Shown piece by piece: positions 35,807 through 46,613 of a stretch of 64,000 bases of DNA (its first letter is position 1; each line of letters begins with the position of its first letter). The notes beneath the pieces were generated by a model. That model was given only the letters and a program-made list of their open reading frames with translations. It was not told the DNA's origin and did not search any database. Source of the stretch: Lolium rigidum (lineage: Eukaryota > Streptophyta > Magnoliopsida > Poales > Poaceae); the NCBI RefSeq assembly GCF_022539505.1, contig NC_061512.1, forward strand, positions 154,053,962 to 154,117,961, in the 5' to 3' direction. A program made the translations under genes and the position numbers.

Positions 35807-36335
35807 GTTACAAGTTGCATCATTGCAACAGAAGTGTACTACAATGATCGAAAAGATCAAAGCAAAATTCCGTTGTATTTTTCAGCATGGTTTCCTTTTC
35901 AAGCCCAAAAGCATGTATGTAACATTGTAGAAAAACACCAAAAATGATCGAAATTAGTTGTATATTTGTAGCATAATCTCTTCACTTTTACAACAAGAAA
36001 GTATGTCATCGCAGCAAAAACTCATATGAAATACTAAAACTATCAAAGCAAAATAATTGCATGTTTTTAGCATAATTATGTTCCTTTTCAACAAAAAGCA
36101 CAGATGTTGTACGATAGACAAAACTCACAACAATACCATTGAACCAAAATTATTGTATGTTTGCAACATTTTTTTGCTTTTGTAACAAAAAAACATATGT
36201 GGATTGCAGCAAAGGCTTAAAAATAGAAACAATCGAAGCAAAATGGTCATACGTTTGTAGCATAATTTAAAAAATTGCAACAACAGAAACACTTATGTAG
36301 CGTCACAACAAAATCTCACAACAAAAATATTGAAA
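35807..36335. repeat. Degenerate ~100-bp tandem repeats
   Basis: Five or so strongly diverged units each contain a GCAACA/GCAAAA block, a TTGTATGTTTGTAGCATAA-like block and a CTTTTACAACAAAAAGCA-like block. Subterminal repeats of DNA transposons often look like this, but no terminal inverted repeats were identified. Confidence 0.5.
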
Positions 36336-36806
36336 AGGATCTAGCATCGGCCGCAGTACCTTGAAGTATTGGTGATGGATGTTCGTGAGAACTTCTCGCC
36401 GCTTGTATAGTCCCCTATCGGCGGTCTCGCAACATCGCCGAGGGAAGCGCAACGCCTCGCAGCGTCACCTCAGGCCCCTTAAGCTTCGACGTCGGCTTGC
36501 ACCATCTAGACTTGAGCGGTGATGCCAACCTACGCAAGCGATGCACCAACTTGTAGCAAAACAACGGCCATAGGAGGTCAACACTAAAATCCATCCAAAT
36601 ACATAACAATTTAGAATTAGCAATGTGTGCAGATCAACATAAGGGTACACGGGTCCTGGTCTAGTACACCATGCATATGAGTAGCCAAAAAAGTAAGCGT
36701 AAAATAGTTTGTGGGGTCCACTACATGTGAAGACCTAGTCAGCAGCCAAAAAAGCAAGTTGTGGGGGTCTACCGCCTGGAGCAACAACGGGTAAATGAAG
36801 CGAGGC

Positions 36807-37052
36807 GTGTGACTTGGGGCGACCAGTTGTTGCCTCGGATCTATCGCCCAAGCATAACGTTTTCCATGCTTGTGGCTTGGGGCGACCAATCGCTATCTTG
36901 GATCTATCGCCCAAGCATACGGATTTTCAATGCGTGTGGCTTGGGGCAACAGATCCCTGCCTCGGATCCATCGTCCTGTCATAAATGTTTTCTATGTGCA
37001 TAGCTTACGGCGATCAATCGCTGCCTAGGATTTACTATCGCCCAAGGATAAA
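36807..37052. repeat. Four-copy ~65-bp tandem repeat
   Basis: Units around TGGCTTGGGGCGACCAATCG and GGATCTATCGCCCAAGCATA recur four times with increasing divergence to the right. It ends about 60 bases before the Helitron 5' end. Confidence 0.65.
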
Positions 37053-37112
37053 TCGTGTTCCATATAGATTGGACACCACAATCTCTATATAAATGGCATG
37101 AGATCTCAACAT

Positions 37113-37800
37113 ATAACTACTATACTAAAGCTGAACAAGTTCCATTTTTCTCAGAATTTTGGATTATTTTTGTGCCTATGTGCCATGCTGACACGTGTTC
37201 TGTTGTGCTACATGGATCTTTCGTGTGCATTTCAGGGGACGTCTTGCAGTTTCTTTTTAGTTTCACCCTGTGTGGTTTTTACATCGTGTACACTTCTGGG
37301 TGGACATAACTACTATACTAAAGCTGAACAAGTTCCATTTTTCTCAGAATTTTGGATTATTTTTGTGCCTATGTGCCATGCTGACACGTGTTCTGTTGTG
37401 CTACATGGATCTTTCGTGTGCATTTCAGGGGACGTCTTGCAGTTTCTTTTTAGTTTCACCCTGTGTGGTTTTTATATCGTGTACACTTCTGGGTGGACAT
37501 AGTCATAAAATTCCCAACTCCATCGCTTCGGTCCAGCAGTTGGTCAAAGCGGTGCAAGGAATAACTACTATACTAAAGCTGAACAAGTTCCATTTTTCTC
37601 AGAATTTTGGATTATTTTTGTGCCTATGTGCCATGCTGACACGTGTTCTGTTGTGCTACATGGATCTTTCGTGTGCATTTCAGGGGACGTCTTGCAGTTT
37701 CTTTTTAGTTTCACCCTGTGTGGTTTTTACATCGTGTACACTTCGGGTGGACATAGTCATAAAATTCCCAACTCCATCGCTTCGGTCCAGCAGTTGGTCA
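37113..37800 (+). repeat. Triplicated Helitron 5' end
   Basis: The ~190-bp sequence starting ATAACTACTATACTAAAGCT occurs at 37113, 37306 and 37561. Spacings are 193 and 255 bp. The longer spacing includes about 60 bp of body sequence (CATAGTCATAAAATTCCC...) that also follows the third copy. The copies are almost identical. Confidence 0.85.
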
Positions 37801-37839
37801 AAGCGGTGCAAGGAATGGTTCAGCAGTGCAACACGCGTC

Positions 37840-38990
37840 CCGCCTGGGACCCCCTGCCTACCCCTCCGCTCACTAATTTTCCTCACGAGCTGCCCAATCT
37901 CCTCCCCATGTCCCTCACGAGCTGCCCAATCTCCATCTACAGTAGACTCCATGGGACCTTGTCCGGCGTCTCTGAGGGCTTCGCCAGTCCGGCCGTCCGC
38001 CGCCACGGCAGGGATGACCGAGGGATCGGGTCCTGCGTCTCCGGCCCGCCGTCGACTGCCACGATCACGACCAGATGCGTCACGAAGCCGGCGGCCAGCT
38101 CCGCCCCGCCCACGCCCGCGGCCGTCGCCGCGAGCGCCGCCCCCGCCCGGCCACGGCTCGCCCCGCCCCGGCGACCTCCGCCGCGTCCCGGCAGGCCACG
38201 CCCGGCCACGGCTCGCCCCGCCCCGCCCCGGCGACCTCCGCCGCGTCCCGGCAGGCCACGCCGGCGGCCAGCTCCGTCCCGCCCACGCCCGTGCCCGTCG
38301 CGGCGACCGCCGCCCCCGCCCGGCCACGGCTCGCCCCGCCCGGCGACAACCGCGCCCGCCTGCCCGCCCGTGGCCGAGCTGCAGCTGCTGCCTGGCCGGG
38401 CCTGCTCGCCCGTGCCCACGAGTGGCCGACGCGGCCGGCGGCGTGCCCGCCCGTGCGTGCCCGACGCGGCCGGAGTCGAGGCACGCACGGACAGCTCCGA
38501 CCGGCTCCACCCCTGCTGACCGTTTCTCCCGTCTCGCCTCGGGGAACCTCGGCCCGACACAACGCCCACCACTCAGCGACCGGCGCTCCCCACTGCCGGT
38601 GTCGCGATTCGTGGCAAAACGGGGAGGCTCGCTCTCTGGTTTCTCTGTTCGCGGTAAGGTTCCCTAGGGGCGCCGCCGCCACTCACCGCCGGCCGCCTTC
38701 CACGTCCTCGAAGCGCCTCATCGGACGACCTGCACCGCCTCCTCCGTCCACCTCTCCTCCATCGACCTGCAATTCCTCCCCCAGCCACGCTTCCGCAGGT
38801 CGGCCTGCACCACCTCCTCTGCCAGACCTGCAGCGTGGTCGACCTGCACCACCTCCTCTGGCCGACCTACAGCGCTTCAACCACCGTGGCCAGCCTGCAC
38901 CATCTCCTCTCCGACCTGCAGCACCTCAACCACCACGGAAAACAGGTATGATTATTTTTCCTTCTCTCAAAGTTTTGTCTCTGTTTTTGC
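37840..38990. repeat. GC-rich repeat island in Helitron 1
   Basis: This is a very GC-rich block with repeated CCCCGGCGACCTCCGCCGCG and GCCCGGCCACGGCTCGCCCC units, then CGACCTGCACCACCTCCTCT-type repeats (about 38700-38940). Long frames are open on both strands, the hallmark of compositional bias, so no protein is called. It may derive from a captured GC-rich first exon. An exon-like edge with AACAGGTATG appears at 38939-38948. Confidence 0.55.
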
Positions 38991-38999
38991 CAAATATTA

Positions 39000-39085
39000 G
39001 ATGATTGTACAACTCAGTGAGCAAATAGTTGATTGTACAATTCAGTGAGAAAATAGATGATTGCACAATTCAGTGAGCAAATTTG
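39000..39085. repeat. Three-copy ~30-bp minisatellite
   Basis: The unit GATTGTACAATTCAGTGAGC and its near variants repeat three times. Confidence 0.75.
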
Positions 39086-40840
39086 TTGTGATTAGGATGT
39101 TAGAAATTATTTGCATGTTAGATAGTAAGCTTTTTCCTGTCTTCCTGCAGCAGCTCATCACCTCGCGGTGGCGCCTCGACCCTACCGGGTGGTCGGCCCA
39201 CACTCGACAACCTGCAGCGCCGCCGGAGCGCGCAGGAGCGTGGCCGGCCAGGGAGAAAGCCCGCAGCATGGCATGGCAGAGTTGGAGTGGTGCACGAGCT
39301 GACGGGATTATATTTTCTCTCTGGTGGCTCATACCAGATCAGTTGAGGTGGCCATACAACCTCTTCTCTAATTTCCGGTGACACTCTTGCCGTGCTGCTG
39401 GAGTTGTCCACGGATTGCCCATTTTTGCATTCGGCCGCCAGTGACATGGGTTTTTTTTTAGTTTGGCTGGTACATGCTGCTCCCGGTTGAGGTGAAGATT
39501 AGTGTTCGTGGGAGTTATTTCTTGGGATGTTCTGTTATCCATGTGTGTTCTTGATTCGATTTGCTGTTCCGTAGGCTGCCATGGGAAGGTGCACTTTTAA
39601 ACATGCAGTAATTGTTGCAGGCTGGTTGGTTTGATGGATGAGTTGTCAGGTCATTTTTACGGTTTAACAGGATCAGCTAGCAAATTCGCCAAGGCAGGCG
39701 GCTGACTAATTGGCTCCATGGTTCTACTTCCTATTTGTGTTGGAAACAACCATCTTATATTATGTTGAGTGCTATTAAAATGAGAGAAACAATGTTAATT
39801 CCACGGCAATGTCTGTCCTCAATGCTTCATGTATTTGAATTACACAAAAGAATCATGTATTTATAAAGCCAAAGGTGGATTTGCGAAAAAATGTTTTATT
39901 TCTTTAATTTGTTTTGTAGGTACTTCGGATTTCGGTGACGTTGTTGGGTCATCAGTGCAAATGCCTGGACTGGTTATGGCTCTTCATTGCAATTTGGTTC
40001 GTCCGGTGTTGCTTCAGGTGAACTTTGTCAGCATCCTTATCAGTCACGTTTGCTAACCTATGTATACCTCAAATATTACTTGATGATATTTTCATGTTCT
40101 TTTGTTTATATATTTATAGTTTAAGATGAAAAATACTGGTGTCTTTCCGTATTGGTATATTACTTTGTACACCTCCACCGCCTTCCAGAATTTGCATGTT
40201 GCTGGTCCGATCCATTGTTGTACAAATCCGAGTATTCTATTTTGTTTTCTGTTGTTCTGATTTGGACCTTTTGGTCAGCTCAATTCGTACTGTCATGTCC
40301 TTTCGTGACATATGCACAATTTGCCTAGACTGGAATCGTCATAACCTGGAATTCATTGAGAAGTGTCGTCTTTTAGTATAGAGTGGCATGTTTTCCGTAT
40401 TGTTTCTTGCATATTTCATAATTTTGTTTCACCTTTGCACACTCTTATATTCCTTTCTACAAGTAATGCTGAAGTTGGTTTTAGTTGATGCATCCGAAGA
40501 TGATTATTGCACAGAATTAGTGCTACCTATAGTCGTTTTTCGTATAAAGAAATGGAGCTTAGTTTTACCAGTTTGTATTTAGGTGGTTACATGACAGACC
40601 ATATGATATTTTAGGAAGGTCTGTACTACCACACTATTGTTTTGAGAAAAGAATCGGTAACATATTTTGGATGGGGAGGTTGTTCCTGCGATGGGACTGT
40701 CGCAACTGATTATCAGTGGCTTATAGCTGCCGGTGTGTCATTTACTGCGTAGTTTTCAGAGTAATCTATCTCAGCATGAACATGCTCGACGAGTTTTCAG
40801 ATGATGTGCAGAGATTCAAAAATTATGCTACCTTTGTTGT
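39086..40840. other. Helitron 1 body, no recognised gene
   Basis: AT-rich intron-like DNA alternates with short GC-richer pieces. No frame has recognisable domains. Confidence 0.4.
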
Positions 40841-40906
40841 TTAAGGGTGACAAAAAGGAAGAAGCCATGCAATTATTTACTGCCATTCTCAAAAATGGTT
40901 TAGCAC
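40841..40906 (+). pseudogene. Captured fragment of a PPR-repeat gene
   Basis: One frame reads GDKKEEAMQLFTAILKNGL, which fits the helix-turn-helix consensus of a pentatricopeptide repeat (restorer-like class). A TGA follows within ten codons, and no further repeats are in frame. It lies inside Helitron 1, consistent with capture of a host-gene scrap. It is too short to assign a parent gene. Confidence 0.5.
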
Positions 40907-42798
40907 ATAGTGTGTGAACATGGTTGCTACATGGTCCTGATGATCCCTTTGTATCCATGACGCAGAATTATCTCCCTCACTCCAGGGACTGCCTAACTCC
41001 CATATGTCTGAGTTCAAAAAATGACTCCAATATACTTTGTTCTGCACCGAGGATAGGGAGGCAACATTTATCAGGGTTGATGATTCTCCTTCCCGGTTGA
41101 CATCTCTTTTCTCTAGATGTGAGTATACACAACACTTGAGATATCTGATATCAGTCCTTTATAGAGTTCAAGTGTTGTAGTCTTTTATTCTTCGCTGCAC
41201 GATAACCCTACGGGCGCGGCCGTTCCTGCTGGGAAGTCCTGTGATAGATTTAACTCAAATTTCTATTGATGGAGGTTGCAAGTGCCCAATCCTCGATGTA
41301 TCTATGTGACACAGCTCCAGGTGCTGAACACTTTGTTTAAGCGCTGCAGTGCTTGGTTCTTAATTGTTATTATGTAGTAACTGCAGGCTCCTGTTATATG
41401 ATAGTGTCGTGATATCTTTTTGTTGGAGTCGTTTTTGTTATTCTGAACTGTGCTGAGAGTTGGTAAATGCGTGTTGAATCCTATTGTGTTGCTTCTTTAC
41501 TACTACTAAACAATGTTGCTCCTCATGGTTCTAATGTACCTCTCAAAGAGTAATCTCTATGCCCTTTACATTTTGTTCCTATCTGATTAGTAATTTCTCC
41601 CGTTTTAATTTTACCCAACTGCACTGCTGAACAAATAAAAGGGCCACCGGCTCTACATATCTCTACTTTTTTACTAGCTCTAACCTATGTGACCAGTTCA
41701 CTTAGGAATGAGGTGCGACCTCTTTGTACTATATATTTGCTCTCCCATTGCAATTTTGCTTCATTATGAAAACATGCAGAAGGCCTCGATATGCATTGTT
41801 GGGTCCCTTTCTCATGTGTGATGCTTAGTCCTTAGACTGCCCTTAATAACTCAATTGTGCAGCTGCTAAGTGTTCTTCCTTCACTCTTTGCCATGAATGA
41901 TATACAACAGTAATGGATGCATGATTGACATGTTGATTAATTCGTACAATGCTACCCGGATTACTTTCATTTTTTGGACAAGGAGAAGACCCCAGGTCAC
42001 CAATTCTGTTTCAGCACAACCACAATATACATACTGAATTACATAGGCAATAATTTTTTCTGAATTTAGACCAGCACAAATAGGGCATTGCCTACTGCTA
42101 TGAGTTGTACAATTGTATCTAAAGATAGGCTTTGAATCATTGCTATTGGCTTGATGTGCACAGTCAGGACTAACCAAACTGATGTCTCTTTTTTTCTTTC
42201 AAATATTGCAGCCTGTAGTTGAGCAACATTCTGAAAGGAGGCAAGGACACTAATTTCCAGCGTCACCTGTTGCACGGAAATGGAGTTTGTTGTTCAAGCT
42301 CTAGGGAGGCTAAGAGTTTTTTTTCCGGCGGTAGTGAGGGATTGCCGATAAGAAAAATGACTAGCACGGTATTTTCATGTAGTATATGAACTCTTGTTTT
42401 CATAGCTGGAGGCACGAACAATATGTATTTGTAGATGACCTATCAGTTTAATCTGGCCAGTTTGTGTTTGGCGTTCTTTTATTGTTTAGCATGACAAGAT
42501 TTGAACTGTGCAATTATTGAGTGGTATACACTTCTGAAATTATTTCTTTGTGATAATTAGGATATATAATTTTCCAGTTCTGTATGACTGTGTATACATG
42601 GGGAGAAATCTTGCACAATTGCAGTGTCATATTTGCTTGTGCGTACTCAATGGCATTTTAGCAGAGCCCTATCCCTCTCCCTGTGTTAAACCCATTCTTT
42701 ATGTCAGATTATAATCTCCTAATATGGCCATGTACTCACCTCACAAGTACAACATACCATGAAATTTCCTCCGCTTTTCAACTCGCAGGTACCACCTA
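40907..42798. other. Helitron 1 right part, no recognised gene
   Basis: AT-rich DNA without clear coding content. The minus-strand frame at 41881-42177 contains a CPICAG motif but no recognisable family. Confidence 0.35.
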
Positions 42799-43139
42799 GG
42801 CGCGGCGTGCTGCCGCGCCATTACATGCTAGCTACTATACCAAACCTGAACAGCTTCGATTTTTCTCAGTTTTTTGAATTTTTTTGGGATTAATGTGGTG
42901 CTAACACGTGGCTTAAACTGCTCTGTTATTGTTTTGTGTCCAGTTTTTGGTGCGTCTTGCATTTTCGGTCGGTTCTGTTTGGTCTGATTCTTCCAGTGGT
43001 GTTAGTTTTCGTTTTAGGCCTGGGTGTGTGTAGCCTTTTGTTCTTCGTGGTAGGGTCCACAGCCATGTGATGGGCGGTGCGGTCGTCAACCGTGTCACAT
43101 GCTCCCTCTTCTCACTCATATTCTTCTCTCTCTCCAAAC

Positions 43140-43765
43140 CGCCGTGGGAGACGACAGAGCAATGAGGGGAGGACGCACGGCGCGAGAGGCTCCGCGAGGT
43201 TGCCTCCGACGAGCGCGAGGAGGCACATCGTGCCGCCGGAGGATCCGCCACGCCGCCGCCCGCGAGCACGACGAGGCGCCACGCCGCCGGTGACGAACTG
43301 TGAGGCGCCTCGCGTCTCGGGAGACGCGCCTCTCGGGAGGCTCCGCCATGCCGCCAGAGACGACCGCGCCGACGCGAGTCGCCGGCAGCTCCTCCGCCAG
43401 ACACCGCGAGAGGCTCCGCCACGCCGCCGACGACGACCACGACGAGGCGCGCCGCGTCTCGGGAGGGCACGCCTCGGGAGGTTGCGCCACGCCGCCGCCG
43501 CACGACGGTCGCGCCTCGGGAGGTTCTGCCACGCCGCCGCCAAGCAGGAGACGTGTCGCGTCTCGGGAGGCTCCGCCACACCGCCGGCGACGAGCACGAG
43601 GAGGCGCGCCGCGTCTCGGGAGGATGCGCCACGCCGCCGGCGACGAGCACGACGACGCGAGTCGCCGGCAGCTCCTCCGCCAGACGCCGCGTGAGCCTCC
43701 GCCACGCCGCCGGCGACGAGCACGACGAGGCGCGCCGCATCTCGGGAGGTTGCGCCACGACGCGG
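43140..43765. repeat. GC-rich tandem repeat block in Helitron 2
   Basis: Irregular repeats carry GGAGGCTCCGCCACGCCGCC, GACGAGCACGACGAGGCGCG and CGCGAGTCGCCGGCAGCTCC units. The last occurs at about 43372 and 43661. All frames on both strands are largely open. This is compositional and no gene is supported. Confidence 0.65.
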
Positions 43766-46152
43766 GGCGCGGGTGAAAGCGAAATGAGCGCGTGTGAGCT
43801 GGAGCGACCGATTTCGCGGACGCGATCGGTCGGCTCATTACAAATGTTTTCCTTCTTCTATCCCCACGCCTTCCATGTCGCCTACCGATTTTCCATTGCC
43901 TCGCCGCCGCCACCTACGGCTTTATCCGAGGGCCGCTGTCGAGGACAGGGACATCAGCGACGGGAGTATCACGCGGGTAGGAGCGGCATCGCACCGACTT
44001 TCCTAACCATTCCTCTATGGTTAGGAAGCACACCTCGCTGTAGACATCGCCTGAAGGCCAACAAACAAAGGGGGGCTTCAAAAGGTAGGAAACACTCTTA
44101 GCATGTAATTCAGTTTTGAGTGTGCTTCTTACCCTTACTGTGCAATTTAATATACTCTTCTTTCGATAAAAAACATCTACTCAGAGATTTGGATGGTGTA
44201 TGACTGCCTATGCTACCATCCACCTTTTAGATTCAATACATTATGGTCGTCAATAGGTTTTGAGTTTTTTACAAGCCAATTTTTCTATAACTATTTTTGG
44301 GTGGTTTTATCTATGTGTTATAGGTCTCTCTATGCTTACTTTGCACTCTATCAACCCATCCATATCCTTAATTTTCTTTTTTGCAGGGCTTCCTTTCCGC
44401 CTTGGTTTTAGAACTTGTGTTCATGTTATTAGCTATAGAAATGCAACTGTGTTGTGTATGGAAATGGGGTTGCGACAAAGCAGAGCTCATTGCACTGCGC
44501 CCTCACATATCCCCACCAGCTACATGGGCCACATCACCTCCTGCGACAGCCTTGGCGCTCCAGGGCGATTCGAGCAACGCCCGGAGCCATCTCGGGCATC
44601 TGTGTGGCGTTGGACATCGAAAACTCAACGGGAAACGGTGGCCTCAAGCGCGGGTCTGTCTTAAGTCCATGTGCATTCTGTCCCACCGGTGCCCGGCAGC
44701 GTCGACGACCATTTTCTCCTTCCGTTGTCTTCTTTTCATCGCCCCAGCCAGATGTACTTCCGGCAAGAAGGGTGTAGATACGTGTCCCTGTTCTAACAGC
44801 TGTTCAGAAATTCATCTAATTCTTGCGTGCATTATATGCCTCATCTTAGTTCTAACACATGTTCAGAGATACTGATTTTGAAATTTGGCAGTCCAGTAAT
44901 AATCTGTTAGCCATCAAACACATGCATACATTTGTTGATACTGACCGTATACGTACTAAAGACGCATAGGCACTACGTGGCGTAAACCTTATGCAGTATA
45001 TATAGAGATGTAATGGTACCTACACGATATATTGCCCCTTAGGCTTTGGCCTGCCAAAACACCATAAGGTTCTTTACATCCATGTTTCTTCTTGCATATG
45101 TTTTCTGATTTTTTATGTAGATTGTTCTCTTGCAGTGGGAGTCAGCTGTGTTTTGTTCATCTTCCATTTTTTTAGCTATTTAGCTATTTTTTTATTTTAC
45201 TACTCCCGTTAGACTTTGTGAGACTCGAAACTGTTTCTGAATCATTATTGCTTTCATGTAGAATATGATGATGATACTGAGGCTGGACAGGTCAGTGCAA
45301 TCACTAATGAAACCCTTACTGTTAGTTAGTTCTCCACGAGCATACAAAATGTAAAAAAGCAGGAGAAAAACTCAATAGTTAATTCTCCATGAGCACCTCA
45401 ACTATTTCTCATGTTGCAATCTACTGTCGCTCTTATTTTTTGAACTGGACACTACTGGATCGTCGCTTCCAGTATAAAAAAAATCGACAATACATAGTAG
45501 CCCTCCAGCGTGTCTGTTGTATTTGTCTTCCACCTGATGTGAGTACATATTTAGATATCTACAGGCAATAATAGCTGAGGTGTATTTTATTTCTACCAGT
45601 TAGGACATGTGCTCTTCGCATTGATTTAGCCCGAGTAGGTTTCTTACTCTATTCCAGCTACATCAATAGAGAATACTCTTTTTGATTCTTTATCACACCA
45701 GGCACATGGTTCTGTCTTCATTTTACATGCAAGAATACTGAGACGACCGGTAAATTTGCATGATTGCACACACTAATAAGTAAGATAATACTCATACTTC
45801 CAATTTGCGGCAACAATTATAAATATTCATCAGTGCACTATGTGCTGTGGATTTATTCAATGGCATATTGGCAGTGATAGCCCATTCTTTTCCCCTTAAT
45901 TACGATGTCTAATATTTGACATGTCCAACATGAGCCGATAAGAGATAAAAGCATGGGATAGCTTCCTGCCTTCATATTCCTCATTTTCATGGCTGCAGAC
46001 TCAAATTGTTCAAAACTTAACAACATGTGTTGTAACTTTATAAATAAAGTCCTCAAGTAAACAATTTTGTTCACAATGTCTTCTCCTATTGAAACTATGC
46101 AACATATTCTAAAAAAGGCCTACCTTTTGTTCTTCAACTTGCAACCACAATG
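43766..46152. other. Helitron 2 body, no recognised gene
   Basis: Mixed sequence with GC-richer pieces at about 43860-44070 and 44480-44780 that might be captured exon scraps. None could be tied to a family. Confidence 0.35.
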
Positions 46153-46185
46153 GGCGTGGCGTGCCGCCGCGCCTTTCTTTGCTAG

Positions 46186-46613
46186 TCTAAATCATGGGGG
46201 ATGGATACGGAAGATCCACTTTATATAGTTGCTCTAAGAAGTAAGAACCGAGAAGTTTTTTTTTTTTTTTGAGACACATAAGAACCGAGAAGTGCGACCC
46301 CTCTATCCCAGCCCATTGACAATCAATGGATCACCAGCCCACAGCGCCCCACGGTTCAGTATCCAGGCACACATGCCTTCCCGGGCAAGGAAAGCCGTAA
46401 ATTCAGCTGCCAGTTTCCGGATACATAGGCGCCCGAGTAAATCTACAAGTACAGGTACGAGAGCCACAAGGCGTACCCGGCCGGTTGTCAAGCCCGCATC
46501 AGGAACCTGTCCCTGGACCTACCGAGGCGTACAATACAAGCACAGGAAGCAGGGCGTTCAAGCAGATGCGTCCTGGCTTGACGATTGCCTCGTACGAGTT
46601 GGGAGATTCATCC
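46186..46613 (+). promoter_or_regulatory. Promoter/5' UTR region of the Dicer-like gene
   Basis: These 428 bases separate the Helitron terminus from the start codon. A TATA-like TTATATA is at 46221-46227, followed by a poly-T tract (about 46257-46270). A direct repeat of AAGAACCGAGAAGT flanks that tract (46244-46257 and 46281-46294). An open frame at 46292-46621 overlaps the start codon in another register and could act as an upstream ORF, but may be chance. The transcription start is not determinable. Confidence 0.4.

Larger units (their letters stand above)
37113..42831 (+). mobile_element. Helitron-like element 1
   Basis: The right end has a perfect 8-bp stem hairpin GGCGCGGC/GCCGCGCC (42799-42819, loop GTGCT), then ATTACATG and CTAG (42828-42831), the classic Helitron 3' terminus. 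The left end is an ACTACTATACTAAAGC-type sequence homologous to the start of the next element. The expected terminal TC is not evident. No Rep/helicase gene is present, so it is non-autonomous. The interior holds GC-rich DNA, intron-like AT-rich DNA and a PPR fragment, consistent with gene-fragment capture. Confidence 0.7.
42832..46185 (+). mobile_element. Helitron-like element 2, abutting element 1
   Basis: It starts directly after the CTAG of element 1 with CTACTATACCAAACCTGAAC, homologous to the start of element 1. It ends with a hairpin (stem GGCGTGGC/GCCGCGCC, 46153-46173, one G-T pair), then TTTCTTTG and CTAG (46182-46185), followed by T as expected for insertion at A/T. No replication protein is encoded. 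It contains a GC-rich repeat block (43140-43765) and AT-rich DNA. It ends 428 bases before the start codon of the Dicer-like gene. Confidence 0.72.

Noticed and set aside
35807..36335. CRISPR-like array
   Set aside because: Units are strongly diverged with no constant repeat or spacer structure, in a plant nuclear context.
37270..39004. ORFs of 200-465 aa on both strands
   Set aside because: They are open because of extreme GC content and repeats in Helitron 1. Both strands are open at once and no domain is present.
42913..44101. ORFs of 150-281 aa on both strands in Helitron 2
   Set aside because: This is compositional openness in a GC-rich repeat block.
42832..46185. Reading 37113-46185 as one single Helitron
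   Set aside because: A full 3' hairpin with CTAG at 42799-42831 and a second homologous 5' end right after it favour two elements, although a terminator bypass cannot be excluded.
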